Part shown: positions 42,514 through 55,056 of the stretch, piece by piece
How positions within the stretch are numbered: position 1 is the stretch's first letter
Layout of the letters: each line of letters begins with the position of its first letter
Assembly: GCA_019914995.1 (NCBI GenBank)
Contig: JAFKAK010000696.1
Location: forward strand, 44,896 to 108,895
From: Acanthochlamys bracteata
Taxonomy: Eukaryota > Streptophyta > Magnoliopsida > Pandanales > Velloziaceae
Length of the DNA: 64,000 nt
Direction of reading: 5' to 3'
Notes under the pieces: generated by a model
What the model was told of the DNA's origin: nothing
The model's input: only the letters and a program-made list of their open reading frames with translations
Database searches by the model: none
Position numbers and translations under genes: made by a program

Positions 42514-44147
42514 TTGTGTTCAGAGCATCGGCCGTTTGGCTCTCAATCCACAGGAGCTGGCGAGCAACCGACACTAAGAGACAACACCACCACTCGCAAC
42601 GTTGATGGGAACGAAGTGGGAGGTACTCAACTGGGATGGCCCAGACGACCCAGAGAACCTGTATTCCAGCGCTCACATGTTGTATCCGGTCCCTTACTGA
42701 TTGGTCGGCAGGTTCAATTGGTCATTCAAGTACAAGTGGTTTCTTACTGTGACCGTCTGCTTTATATCAATCCTCACCGGTCTTCCTGCTGGTTCATATG
42801 GCGCCGGTAACAGCTACTATACTTCCCTTTTCAATGTGCAAAACGAACCGTTTCCGAACCTCTACTGGGCCACCTGTAGCTGGAATGTCGGCGCGGCTCT
42901 GTTCCCCCTCGTCTTCGTTCCCTTGACGGAGAATACGGGCCGCATGCCTGGCTACTTCGGGTGAGTATTGCCCAGAATTTGATCTAAGCATCATTGACGT
43001 ATATCAAGGTCGCCTACATCATCTTCGAGCTCTTTTTGTTTGGTTCAGCCTTCGCAGATAACTTTGCCACTTTCGTTGTAACCAGATTCTTCGGTGGTGG
43101 CGCCTCTTCCGTATCGATCAACATAGTCGGCGGTAGCATCAGTGACATCTGAAAGGTGACAAAGCCTGAAGCTTGCCCATGTCACTCTTTGGCTTTACCA
43201 GTGTGGCTGGAATTGCTCTTGGACCGTTCGTCGGAAGCGCCATCGTACAGATTCGCAAGCCAAATGTTGGTCTCGAAGCACCCTGGCGATGGTAAGATGA
43301 AATTCCCCAAATGTCTGGACTTGCTAACAATCCAGGATCTACTACATCCAAATCATTTATAACGCGGCATTGATCCCCATCTTCACCTCATTCTCTCGAA
43401 ACCCGCGGCGACGTCATCCTCAAGAAGCGTGCTAAGAAGCTCCGCAAGCAAACTGGACGACCCATCTACGCTGAATCAGAGTTGAGAAGACTTCTGTCAT
43501 CCAGCTCCTCAAAATTTCATTTATGTCGTCCTACCAAGATGTTGCTCACCGAGCCCGTCGTCATTTTCTTTACCTCTGGATCAGCTTCGCTTGGGCATTC
43601 TCTTCCTCTTCTTCTCTTCGGTTGTGCAAACCTTCAGCACGAACTATGGCTTTGGCACCTTCCAGACCGGCCTAATCCAGCTCGCCATCACTGTCGGCGC
43701 TCTGATAGGGACATTAATCAATCCGTTTCAAGATTGGATGTACCTCCGCACTGCATCGAAGAATTCTGAAAGGCCTGGCAAGCCCATTCCTGAAGCACGC
43801 TTATACACTAGTATTCCTGGTTCCATTCTATTCACGGGCGGCCTCTTCATGTACGGCTGGAGTTCCATGCCTGAGGTCCATTGATCGTGCCAACGATTGG
43901 TGTGTACATTGTCGGCGTCGGCATTTACCCATCTACATGGGCGTCGTCAACTATCTCACCGACGTTTACGAAAGTACGCTGCATCCGCACTTTCAGCCGC
44001 TTCCCCTAGGACGTAACGCTTTGGTGCTTTCTACCACTAGCTTCCTACTCCTGTTCAACAATCTTGATTCGGCTGGGCGGGTACCCTGCTTGGTTTTATT
44101 GGCGCAGCGCTTAGTGTCGTGCCTATCGTGTTTGCTGTATAAAGGAA
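42514..44147 (+). CDS. DHA1 drug:H+ antiporter (second copy in window)
   Basis: Twelve-helix major facilitator. The N-terminal segment TKWEVLNWDGPDDPENL is split by a 51 bp intron (42661-42711) from FNWSFKYKWFLTVTVCFISI, the classic DHA1 entry into helix 1. The following text is SYGAGNSYYTSLFN, YWATCSWNVGAALFPLVFVP, ENTGRMPGYFG, intron 42961-43008, AYIIFELFLFGSAFADNFAT, FFGGGASSVSINIVGGSISD, FTSVAGIALGPFVGSAIVQI, intron 43292-43335 with a GCTAAC branch, IYYIQIIYNAALIPIF, FGTFQTGLIQLAITVGALIG, RLYTSIPGSILFTGGLFMYG and NYLTDVYE. The first ATG (42514) and the ATG at 42605 are alternatives because of a frame change between them. The C-terminus ends near 44147. It is not closely similar to the 30-31.6 kb transporter beyond family level. 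The substrate is unknown. Confidence 0.9.
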
Positions 44148-45212
44148 GGGAGATCCGAGCGAGAAGCCCGTTCATGCTTGGACTCTACGTTCGACGACGA
44201 AGAAGCCTCAGGTAGGAGGGACAGCATCGGAAGGAAGGGGGTTATGGGCCGGCGGTGTAGCGGGTGGCCCACCTGGTGCAGTTGGAGATCAGGGGCTGTG
44301 TGAGAAGGTACTCTTCACAGATAGCGACAACGGCGAAGCAGCGTTATTCATCTCCAATTTATATACCAGCGAAATATCAAAATTTCTACCTGTGGTTGTC
44401 CAGAAGGAAAATGGCCCTTGTTACCGAGTAGTCCTATCTCGACCTCGCTTTCATACGTCCGATATAGACTGCGGTTTATCAAACACTACGACTGGCACTC
44501 ACCCACCCTTTAAACGAACATTCGACAGTTTGAACCCGCCCTTGACCTGCTTCTGAATCACCCTTTTGATCATATTTCCTCGGGACCTCCTTCAACGTCT
44601 CCACACTCTCCCTCCCCTATCTCAAGCACCCTCTGCCAACTCGCCGCATAATTCAATACACAAACTCACTCAACGCCCCTCCTCTCTCGAAATAATCCTA
44701 AACTCCGCCGTGAGCGTCTTGGCCTCCTCCTCTAGTGCTTGCTCCACGCCAGCCTTGGTATGCCTGAAGGAGAAGAGCACATTAACGGAGTTCCTCTCAT
44801 GGTGCTCTTTTGGCTAAGTCTCGGACTATTTCCAGGTTTGGCAGCCGGCACAGATTGGAACAAAATCATCATGGTAAGGTTCTTTTCAAGGTAGTTTGGT
44901 GCGATGTCTAGGCCGCGGGCGCGGAAATGTGCGTTGATGCGGTGGAAGATTGTGCGTGTGACGCGGATGGATATACGACCAGTGCATACTACAGTCACCC
45001 CCTCTCAGCTTATGTTCGCGAGGACAAGAAGATTGGCGAGTACTTGCTAGATATCCGGCGGTCTCACCGGCTCGAAAACCGTGCCGCTTTAGTGGTATAC
45101 CAAGTGGAAGTGGACCAACACCGGGGTTGCAGTGGCACTTCAAGTTAACTGGCTTCGTTTGTTTCCTCAGCAGGCTGTAACTGATCGTTTATTTTCTTTA
45201 TACGATCTCGAC
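44148..45212. other. intergenic, nothing recognised
   Basis: About 1.07 kb downstream of the transporter. Minus-strand short frames at 44732-44998 and 44886-45143 may belong to the hypothetical gene to the right, but show no motif. Confidence 0.4.
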
Positions 45213-45705
45213 TCACTTGTGTAACCCCATCATACTTCGCATCGTCTCCTCATTGACCATCGCTCGGACCAATGCATAGCTTAAAAGCACTGTCCAACGT
45301 TTCCGTATATCCCGTCGCCGGCTGTTCTCAGCACGATAGATTCGTCGTGCCGCAGGTCGAAAGATAACGTCGCCCATTTCCGGCCTGATGCACTCAGGGC
45401 ACACTCCAAGACAAAGCCTGGCACGATGAAGAAGTTGAAGGCTTTGGTACCAATACACGCTTTGATCGCCTTCATAGACTTCTCTCGTCCTCTTCGGACA
45501 CCTTAGCACCATGAGCGGTAGCTTGCAGTCCATGCTTCATCGATTCTGGCCATGACTGGATGTCGAATGCGCATGTCACCGTCTCCCACCATTTGGAAAA
45601 GGCGACTTCGCCATGTGCATTGAGCGTAAGAGCGTCTTCGGTGGATGCACAATTCTCGACGTCTTCATGATTGGCACGAGGTGCAAACAAGTCGTTCTCT
45701 GCCAT
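45213..45705 (-). CDS. hypothetical protein, two-frame
   Basis: The minus strand from MAENDLFAPRANHEDVENCA (A of ATG at 45705) gives an acidic N-terminus, then AFSKWWETVTCAFDIQSWP and GLQATAHGAKVSEEDE; after one frame change it continues MKAIKACIGTKAFNFFIVPG, FVLECALSASGRKWATL and SFDLRHDESIVLRTAG. The text is protein-like and continuous across one frame change, so it is probably a genuine coding region of about 150 residues. The spacing of Trp residues followed by an alpha-helical block loosely recalls the gag/UBN2 region of Copia-type retrotransposons, and an AT-rich remnant lies just upstream, but this is a weak resemblance and no other retrotransposon domain is visible. Confidence 0.4.
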
Positions 45706-45759
45706 CAGTCTAACCAGGAACTTGATTAGTTGGCCAGGGAAGGCGCCCTCATAAACTTC

Positions 45760-45940
45760 TTTCTGTCTATATTTCTAGAATTGAAGAAAAATACTAGAGA
45801 ATTGAATTTTTATAAGAAAATTCTTTACCTAAAGTTGAGAGATCAGTAATATTAAAGGGGTTTTTAAGAATACTTGATACTTACGGTGTTGTACTACTTT
45901 AAAGGCCCTAATTTTCTTTACTTTTCTACTAAAAAGCGTA
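45760..45940. repeat. small AT-rich island, RIP-like
   Basis: About 180 bp of TA-rich sequence with the same texture as the 0.8-2.7 kb tract, embedded in normal-GC DNA. It has no inverted or direct repeats that I can align. It is probably the remnant of a mutated repeat. Confidence 0.5.
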
Positions 45941-46569
45941 CATTGCGCACACGGACACGGTAGTTCTTCTGCTACTGGTCCGAGCTGAGCGGTTATGTTG
46001 AACATTGTTGAATATGCACACAGACGGCCGTTCTGTACTCAGTGATTATAGTGGATTTGAAACGAGGGAGCGAGGCGCAGCTTTTGCATCGCACTCGGCA
46101 TCTCGCGCGAAAATTGGCGATGACACCGCTTGGGGCTGCTTTACAAGACATGCATGCCATTTTACAAGAGAAAGGAACGATCGTGGAGAGCAAAATGCCC
46201 TTCGTTGATAGCGCGCAGAGAAGAGGTGAGCGAGACAGGAGCTCTGGCACTGTAAAATCGTTCTGGACGATAACTTTTAACAAGTGGCCAACGTCTTATA
46301 CGTCTGGGGGCAACTCGAGGGCTTCACAAGATTCGTTGCTCACCAGGAGATCCAATCCTCACCCACTGCGACTGCTGTATGTTGCAGTACTGTTGGCAGG
46401 TGGTGCGTGTATTTGGTGTCGTCATACCGGTACCGGTAGGCTCAGCCTGGGCCCCCGCTCTCCCACTCTCAACTTCTCCGGAATCCTCACATATGATCCT
46501 ATAAGTCGACGCCACAGCACAGCCACCTGTGAATTGAACCCAGATCGAACCACCCGAATACCTTACACC
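45941..46569. other. promoter-side region of the conserved fungal gene at 46570
   Basis: About 630 bp. A plus frame is open without a stop from 46042 into the gene, so an upstream start is formally possible, but the residues encoded before 46570 do not look conserved and the ATG at 46570 gives the better N-terminus. The minus frames here are overlaps. Confidence 0.5.
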
Positions 46570-48300
46570 ATGGAGGTCGTGTATAAGAGGGTAGACGATT
46601 ACGTGGATTCGCTCGCCCCGCAGATCCAGCCCCGCATCACGGCCGAGCTCGAGGTCTTCCAGCAAAGACCATCGATAGTCTTGAGGACCAGGTCGTGGAT
46701 GCCTTCCGTTCCTCTTCAAGAAGGATTCAGGAAGTGGAAATGACAGAAACTTGAACGACGCGGCGCCAGATGCTTACGGCGGCCAATCCTACCGTTTGCC
46801 GACGAGATCGCCGTTGACTCGCAGCTTTGGCAAGATCTCTGATGAAGCGGGAGATGACTTGCGCGATATCTTTCAACCTGACAGAAGGCCACGATGGCCC
46901 ACGAGATGCAGACTCGTGGAATAGACTCATCCACAGGAGGTGCTAGGGCTTTCTCGCCTCAGCCCTAGACGCTGTACAAGACCACCTAGACGACGGCGTG
47001 AGGAACAATTCAAGCGGTACAAGCTTCCCAACTCGACGGCCTCCTCGGCGTGATGAGCAATACCGTCAAAGACGCCTCTCGCAACCCAGAAGAGAAGGCA
47101 CGGCTCATCAGCCCCGAGATCAAGGGAGAAAGTCGGCGCCAAGCTGCGCGATCAACATGCGTCTATTGCGGAGCAGTTCACTCGTATTGCATTGATCATC
47201 AAGCGCTGGCTGCGCGGTAACACGAGCAGCCGGGACCTCGGCGACGGTGCGAAGGCCGAGATTGAGAACCAGGTCAGGATCTTGTCAAGGGCATCGGCGG
47301 TTTGTTTAGGGCAAGAAACACTCCAACGAAGAGTCTTCCAGGGACATCGATGAAGGTGCCCAGAGCGACGAGGAGCAAAATGGCGGTTTTTCTCGCGTCA
47401 TCAGTGACAAACTTAGCACCGGTCTTGCCAAAGTCCACCGCGAAGTCCGCCTCGAATTTCGCAAGATCCTGGCGCAATCGAACGCCAGCTCTTCGAGTTA
47501 CTCCCCGACCAATTTCAGCGTCCCCTAGAAAAAGATCCTCGGTGGGAACCTTTTGACGCACAGCTCGACCGCGACGCTGGGCACAGGCCAACCGCGGCTT
47601 CGGAGACGATCTCAAGGCTAAGCTCTCAGCAAGATCCGAGATCTGGTGAGAAAGGTCCAAGAGAGTTTGCGAGAGAGCATACTGGGCCTGGTCAATGGTG
47701 GGCATCGTAAGTTTCGAGCGCGAGAGCTGGGTTTTCGTGCAGAACATTGTGGAGGCGAAGGTGCAGAGAGGTATTTGCCTGATGTGAAGATTGGGGTGCC
47801 GGATGATATTGGGAATGAGGGTGTTAGTGTTGGGGCACCGACGGCTGGTGTGCAGCTAGGGCAGTCAACGCAGGAAGCATACAATGGGCCTCAGACCCAC
47901 CAGAAACAACACGATGGCCAGGTACATCATCAGAGGACAATCGGCCGCCGCAGGCTCAGCATCAACCGGAGTATCGGGACGAGCGGAGAGAACAGTATCA
48001 ACATCAGGATTTCCGGCCTGAGCAACGTCGTCCTCGGGAATATCGCCTGACAACGAGCAATCGTATCAGCCTCCACGTTACGAGTCGTCAATCTCAGGGC
48101 TACGATCAAAGCTACCAGCAGCACCAGAACTATCCAGCAAACGAAGGGTATCAAGGTGGCCATGGCTACCAGCGAGACGAAGGCTATCAGCAGGCCGTGA
48201 GTACGGTCATGAGCAAAGCGGCTATCGGGACAATAAAGGATATGCGCAGAACCAGGGATACTAGGGAAGCCAAGGGTATGGTCAGAATCCACCATACTGA
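46570..48300 (+). CDS. conserved filamentous-fungal protein with Gln/Tyr/Gly-rich tail, function unknown
   Basis: The start at 46570 gives MEVVYKRVDDYVDSLAPQIQ then PRITAELEVFQ, an amphipathic N-terminal domain. Alternating frames continue PLTRSFGKISDEAGDDLRDI, ALDAVQDHLDDGVRNNSSG, MSNTVKDASRNPEEKARLI, IKRWLRGNT, DLVKGIGGLF, GFSRVISDKLSTGLAKVHRE, VRLEFRKILAQS, KIRDLVRKVQESLRESILGL, and YLPDVKIGVPDDIGNEGVSV with GAPTAGVQLGQSTQ. The last 130 residues are a low-complexity Gln/Tyr/Gly/Arg tail with GYQ-like repeats, ending QNPPY at 48300. The helical first two thirds with repeated amphipathic blocks suggest a membrane- or lipid-associated role, but no known domain is recognised and I do not assign a function. 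It is convergent with SDA1, about 105 bp between stops. Six or more frame changes are present. Confidence 0.72.
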
Positions 48301-48405
48301 ATGCATTGCGTAAAGGTCATGGCCCTCAACAGTAGAGGGATCTGCATCAATAGCATAATATCAACCATCAAAATGGGTATCAATTCTATTCACTCTAACG
48401 TCCCT

Positions 48406-50670
48406 CTACCCTCTGTTACCTCTTCTACCGCCCCGCTTACTCCTCTCGATATGCCCCCTCATCGTCTTCTTTGATATCCACCAAACTCCTCTTGTTTTTC
48501 CCCTTCGCCTGCCCAACGTCATTAAGTTCTTCTTCCGCGCCTTCTCCTTGTTCGTCGTGCTCTTGCCCGCCGCCTCCTTCTTCTCCTTGCGCTTCGCCGT
48601 CGTAGACTGATGCTTGTCTTCCCTGGTCACCCTTAGCCATAGCTACTTTCTCCTCTTTCGTGTTCTTCTTGCCAATAGCGGCAGCAGCTTCGATGGTCTC
48701 TGCGGTGATGGCATCGTCGGCGTGGCGTGCGGCCAGTAGCGCGCGCGCGCTGGACGACGGCATTTGCGATTTCACCGCTGCGGATTCTTGGAGGGCGCGG
48801 AGTTGTTTAAGATCTGCGGGAGTCAGGATGGTGGTGGTGAGAAGTCTGTTGAGCTGTTCGCTTCTGTTTTCGCTAGGACCGGGTGTCTCGCCAGCAAGTT
48901 TCGCTTTCTTCGCCGTGGGTTGGTTCTCTTTCTCGTCCTCACTGTCGCTGATATTGATATCTTCGCCGTCAGACTCACGTTGATCCAGCCGCCGGAGTCA
49001 TCGCTGTCGTCGGATTCCACGTCCCAGTTCCCCAGTTCTCGGCCTCATCTTCTTCCTCATTAGCGCTAGCGTCCGGGTCTAAACCAGCGGCTTCGCGCTT
49101 CTTGCGGCGTTCTTCCGCCTTCCACTTCTCGAGGAGGTCGATGCCTTCTATCTCTCCAACCATCTCTTACCAAAGCGCTGCTCCTTTGCGCCGCCAGCGA
49201 GGAGCGCGATAGTCGCGTCTTTGCCTCTGTCTCGCTTCTGAGAAGCTCGGCGCCGACTTCGCGATACAGTGATAGCAAACCACGAGCAGCCATTTGCACA
49301 CCCTTATCCTTGCTCTTGCGGTACATGACTAGATCTTGAAGAAGAGTTTCTGTTCATCGCTAGGGCTGACGCGAACATATTTCCCTCAGGCTGTGCCAGG
49401 CCTGCGGCCGCGATTTCGGAAGCGGATGCTTCACCGACGAATTCGTTTGCGATCTTTTGGATGAGGGGCTCGAGGACATCTGAGGTACAAGATTGTGTGT
49501 CGCTTGTGCGAGGATGGCGAGGAAGGATGTGACGGAGATTTGGCGTGGGGTAAGGTACTTGAGCTGCGTGATGTCAGATGAATAACCAGAGACCTCATCA
49601 ACTACGAAGGTTCAACATACAAGGTAGGAGTAGAGAGTGAGATTATGGTGAGTTTATGAAGACCGACGAGTCGCGAGACCAATTGAAGGACGAGAGCTTA
49701 GACTCGAGTGACAGCTTTGATTTGGAGTTTTGCACATGTTTGGAGAAAAGTGTTTCCGCGAAACCCTTGGGGGTCATGAAGGAGATGGAGAGCCGAGAAA
49801 TTGAGTGGATGAGGAGCATTCTTCTTGCGCTCTTTGCGTTTTACAGTCGCTGCGGCGTGCTTGAGCTCTCGCGCCTTCTTCTTCGTCTTCTTGTTAATGC
49901 CTGCTTGGTGGCGGAGCTTCGTCATGTCGATTTCCTCGTCGCTGCTGTCATCGGCTTCGTCCTCACGCTCTTTGTCGCCACCGAGGAAGAAGCGCACGCC
50001 ACCGGTGATGACCTTCTCGTTTTCCGACAGGCATGCTTCTTTCATTATATCCACTGCTCGCGCATCGGTCCATATTTGTCTCTTCCACAGCTCACGTGTG
50101 ATTTTGACCGCCCATAGACCTTTTGTAGACTCTCGATCTGATGTAAGCAGATTGAACAGAACCGTCTGAATAGTGCGGTTGAGGCGGTGATTCTTCGCTT
50201 TGACGTTGGAGGAGCGGAGGTCGGATATGATCTTCGTGAATAGCAGCGCACGTAATGACTTGCTGCGTGTGGACACGAGGATCGAAACAATGTGTTCAGA
50301 AGCGTCGCCGAGTCAATTAGATCCTTGTTCCGCAACAGAACCAAGCTTCCAACCATCTTGTCGCGCAGCTCGGCCTGCAGCTCGTCATGGTGCAGAGAGT
50401 ATCTGGATCAAATCGTCGGAGAACTGTGCGGTCGCCTTTGGGTAGCAATCTGCCGTGTGCGCGACAAAGTCGATCAAGTCGTTCAGGCGTACGATGCCTG
50501 TGTCGTCGCTCGTAGAAGGGTTCTGCAGGAGGAGGTCGCGTAGTGTCTGGTACCTGCAGGTACTGCTGCTGGTGGTCTTCAAAGTACGACGGCGGGTCGC
50601 GACGAACTTTGTACTGCAGACTCGTCAGATCAGCGTCGATCTTCTCAAGAGCGCCGAGTTTCCGCTTCAT
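48406..50670 (-). CDS. SDA1: SDA1, 60S ribosome biogenesis/export factor
   Basis: Nuclear protein needed for 60S subunit maturation and export and for G1 progression. The start at 50670 gives MKRKLGALEKIDADL and LQYKVRRDPPSYF, typical of SDA1. It continues VGSLVLLRNKDLIDSATLLN, FTKIISDLRSSNVKAKNHRL, LTSDRESTKGLWAVKITREL, GVRFFLGGDKEREDEADDSS (acidic stretch, about 49970), KARELKHAAATVKRKERKKN, PLNFSALHLLHDPQGF, DKGVQMAARGLLSLYREVGA (about 49260-49320), GIDLLEKWKAEERRKKREAA (about 49090-49145), an acidic DESDD-type region, then a Lys-rich C-terminus ending AHIERSKRGGRRGNRG at 48406. The conserved C-terminal basic tail indicates the true stop is 48406 and not the earlier frame end at 48437. About eight frame changes. 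It is divergent from SF3b3. Confidence 0.95.
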
Positions 50671-51013
50671 GCTGGCGAAGTGTCTCAATCGGTGGTGGTA
50701 GAGCTGGGGACACTCGAGTTAGATCTTCACATTTGGCGGGCGACGCGCGCCTATTGGTCGAGCTGTATTTTTCGAGAGGAAAGCGCCATCACGTGCTAGA
50801 CAAGCGTCGGAGCAGGTTGTTCCTTCCGAAAGAGAATTCCAGCATCTTCAACTGCTCAGCACTCGCTTCCATCTGACTGTCCGCGCGCCATCCTCAGCCA
50901 GCGCGCGCTATTCTATCCAACAGAGCTCTCCGGCTGCTCTCGAGTTCTGCAAGCGAATAGATTTGCGCTCGACACGCCGTCGCGTCGCTTGGGCCAGCGC
51001 CACCTCCGCCGCC
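50671..51013. promoter_or_regulatory. shared divergent promoter of SDA1 and SF3b3
   Basis: Only about 340 bp separates the start codons of two essential, divergently transcribed genes, so regulatory elements of both must lie here. It contains no frame of its own that looks coding. No TATA box is evident, as is usual for housekeeping genes. Confidence 0.6.
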
Positions 51014-54000
51014 ATGACGAGCTTTTCGACCATGTCGCTGTACGCCTTGACGGTGAAACAGCCGTCGGCGACACAAGACGCCATTACAGGAGACTTCATG
51101 GGCAACCAAAGGCAGCAGATTCTCACCGCCAACGGCTCCGCCTCTCCATTTTTGAAGTTTCACGGCGGCAGAAAGGTTTCCAGGAGATCTACTCGCAGGA
51201 TGTGTTCGGCATTATCAGGCGCATCTCAAGTTCAGGCTTGCCGGAGGGAATAAAGGTACGTTCACCCTCTTTTCGCCTCGCAATAGCCCGATAGTGATAT
51301 TCGAAGGAACAGCAGCAGCTGTGAGCACGACACGGGAGACGCCCATCCTGCTTGTAGGAAACCGTTTGATTATTTGAGTACATGCGCTAACAAGGCTGCA
51401 GACCTTATAGTCATCACGAGCGACTCAGGGCGTCTTGTCACCTACGAATACGAGAATGAACCGCCGCATTTTAAAACTATCCACTATGAGACATTTGGCA
51501 ACCGGCATCCGTCGCGTTGTGCCCGGCGAATACCTTGCCGCCGACCCGAATGGGCGCGCCATCATGATCGCCTCGACCGAGAAGAACAAGCTGGTCTACA
51601 TTCTAACACGCAGCGGTCAGACGGACATCGCAATCTCGTCGCCGTTAGAAGCGCACAAGCCGCAGACGCTGGTTTATTGCCTCATTGGCCTGGATGTTGG
51701 GTATGACAACCCCATGTTCGCTGCTCTTGAGCTCGACTATTCCGCTGCCGAAGCTGACCCTTCTGGAGAGGCAGTCCAAGAGCTGCAGAAGGAACTAGTC
51801 TACTACGAGCTGGATCTAGGCCTCAACCATATTGTGCGCAAATGGTCCGAGCCTGTTGACCGCACTGCACATATGCTTTCCGCGTTCCAGGCGGGCAGAA
51901 TGCGCCTAGCGGAGTGCTCTGTTGCGGTGAGGACAACATCACTTACCATCGCATCTTCAACACGAAGTCACAGATGCACTGATTGGCAATACCGCGCCGA
52001 GAAGGAGCGACTGAGGACCCAACCGCAAACGAATCATCGTCACGGTACTTTGTATATGCTTTAAGGGTGGTGACTTTTTTCTACCTGCTGCAAACAGATG
52101 ATGGCGACGTCTTCAAACTCAACATCACCCACGATAACGGAACGGTTGAGAAGATCAAGATCAAGTATTTTGATACACTCCCCGATCGCTTTTAGTATTT
52201 GCATCTTGCGAGCCGGTTTCGTCTATCTTGCATGCGAGTCCGGTGATCACGATCTACGAGCTGGAATCGCTCGGGTGATGATACAGATGATCCCGTCTTC
52301 GAGAGCACACAGTTCCCGTTGATCCACAAGCCGCATACACGCGCCTCCTTTCTTCAAACCACGAGAACTTACCAACTTGACCCCTGTGGAGACCCTCCCG
52401 AGCCTGAACCCCATCATGGGCATGTAGTTGCAAACCCCTGCACTTGAAGATGCACCGCAGATCTACACTATCAACGGAACAGGCGGACGAAGCACGTTTG
52501 GTACGACCCGTAATGCCTTGAAGTCCTCGATTTGATCGAATCTCCGCTGCCTGCAAACGCTATTGGCGTCTGGACAACCAAGATGAACGTGGAAGACACA
52601 GAGACCAGATCATCGTTCTGTCCATGGCTAGCTCTACCCTTATTTTAAAGATTGGTGAAGATGTCGAACAGGCACAGGCCCATGGGGTTTTCGAGGAATC
52701 GAGCACCCTCGGCGTTCAACAGTTTGGCGAAGATTGTATCATACAGATCCACCCAAGGAATCTGGCATATGGGGTCTCACGTTCCCGCAAGGTAGTGCCG
52801 AGGGTATGGCCCCCCAGACTATGAATTGGGATGCACCTCCTCACCGGACCATTGTTGCATGCGCGGCCAACAACCGACAGGTCGCAATTGCGCTCAGCTC
52901 AGGACAGATCCTTTACTTTGAGTGCGACTCAGACGGTTCACTTGCCATGGCCGAAGACGATGATATCACGTTGATTCTACCATCAACAGCATAGCCATAC
53001 CCGAAGTCCCTGAGGGCAGCGTCCGCGCTGAACTTTATGGCTGGGCTGCAGTGACCAGACCGTTCGTATCTACAACCTCGCTCCCGACATGGAAGGCAAC
53101 ATTCTCAGGAGTATATCTGTGTGCAAGGTCTTTCCTCGCCGCCGCTGATTTGACCATCAACTACATGCGCGACAAGTCACCACGGGATATAGCCAGTTTC
53201 TACATATTGGCCTCCGTAGTGGTGTGTATATTCGGTCAGTCTTGATGAGATGACTGGTGAGATCGGTGATACACGAAGACGCTTCCTTGGCCCAGAACCA
53301 ATTACCTTTGCGCGCGTCACGGCTGCCGGCGAGCCTGCAGTGGTTGCAATGACCTCGCGGCCATGGTTGGCTTACACACACCACGGACCTCAGTACTGCA
53401 GTTGACGCCTCTCACCACATCCCATTCAAGTCTGCATGGAATTTCGATGGTTCGGCGTTCAAAGGCATAATATGCGTGAACGCCAACGAGCTACGGTACG
53501 TACCCTTCATCCCTTTCTCCTCTTGCTGTATGATGACGTCTATTACCCTGAACACGATGAGGGTTATACGCATATATCCAATTGTTCCTACTGACAAAAA
53601 GCCTCAACGTTCTCGTCTTTCTGAAGTCCTATTAGTTAAACAATGCTGATGCGTGTACAGGATTTTCACATTTAACGACTTGCTCGACAACACCACGTAT
53701 GAACCCATACCACTCAGGTATACTCCCCGAAATTCGTCGTGTCCTACCCCGACCAGGGCGTCTTCTATGTAATCGAGAGCGAGCACAACACAATAGGTGC
53801 CGACATTCGACAGACTCTGATCGACCAAGCCAAGCCAGGAAAGAAGAATCCTGATGATGTGAAGATGGAAACCGACGGAGATGAGGCTATGACGAACGGC
53901 CAGACGAACGGCCACGCCTATGGCGACGAACTGGACCGAGAACCTTCGGATATCCCAAAGCCCAGGGCAATGGGCATCTTGCATTCAGATCGTGGATCCT

Positions 54001-55056
54001 GTAACCGAGAAGAAGGTTGTCCAGTCACTGGAGCTGAAAGATAACAAGTCAGCAGTCAGTGTCGCCCTGGCCTACTTCGAGAGCAGAGGGGAGAACGACA
54101 TGTACCTGTGCGTTGGAACCGCAAAAGATCTACGGTTTATGCCGTTCCAGTACACCGGCGCCTCCATCCAGCTTTACAAAGGTATCTCAGATGGAAACAA
54201 CTCGAGTTCATGCACGAGACAGACGTGTCTGAGCCTCCTCTGGCTCTGCTTCCGTTCAAAGGCAAGCTCATTGCCGGTATCGGAGCAGATTTAGCTCTTC
54301 GACTGCGGGATGCGATCGTTACTTCGAAAAGCCATGCAGCCGAATGCTGTTACTACTCGGATCGTTGGTCTCAAGACTCAAGGCAGTCGGATTATTGTCT
54401 CCGACCAGTTCCAGTCGGTTACGTACGTTGCAACACAAAGACCAGGTACACCCAAATCGACTAATACCATTCGCCGATGACACCGTAGCTCGCCATACTA
54501 CCTGTTTGGAGATGCTAGACTACGAGACTACGGTTGGCGGCGACAAGTTGGCAATATCTGGATCGTGCGATGCCCAGCCAAGGTGTCGGAAGCTGCGGAT
54601 GAATCACCGGACGGGCTCAACTCACACAGGACAAGTCCTATCTGGCTGGCGCACCGAACCGTCTCGATTCCGTTGCCCACTACTTCACGAACGATATCCC
54701 CACGTCCATCCAGCGGACCAACCTCATCTCTGGTGGTGAGCGCGTGATTTTCTGGTCGGGCACAAAGGTACCCTGGGCGCGCTTATTCCTTTCTCATCGC
54801 GCCGGCAACATAAGATGTTCCAACAGCTTGAGTTACAGCTCAGGAATGATGATAAGCCATTGAGCGGAAGGGATCATCTCGCGTATAGGAGCTACTACGT
54901 TCCTGTCAAGAGCGTAATCGATGGCGATTTGATTGAACGCTTCCTAGTATTGGGTCGGGATAAGCGGCGACCATCGTCGGTCAGTTACAAGGTAACTGGA
55001 CGAGCGAGATGGTGGACGAAGCCATCTGGAACATGCGCGGCCTGTATGCGTTTTAA
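51014..55056 (+). CDS. RSE1: splicing factor 3b subunit 3 (SF3b130/Rse1)
   Basis: WD-like triple beta-propeller scaffold of the U2 snRNP SF3b complex. In-frame ATGs at 51014 and 51032 are alternatives; the second gives [20 protein letters not shown]. Then [28 protein letters not shown], a 146 bp intron (51256-51401), [118 protein letters not shown], and KIKYFDTLP. The third propeller and C-terminus read [72 protein letters not shown] and [16 protein letters not shown], ending at 55056. A 12 bp tandem unit at 53891-53914 adds a Thr-Asn-Gly-Gln repeat in a hydrophilic loop. More than ten frame changes interrupt a gene that must be functional in a living fungus. Confidence 0.96.

Noticed and set aside
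49698..50276. Plus-strand frames opposite SDA1
   Set aside because: Shadows of a well-conserved minus-strand gene.
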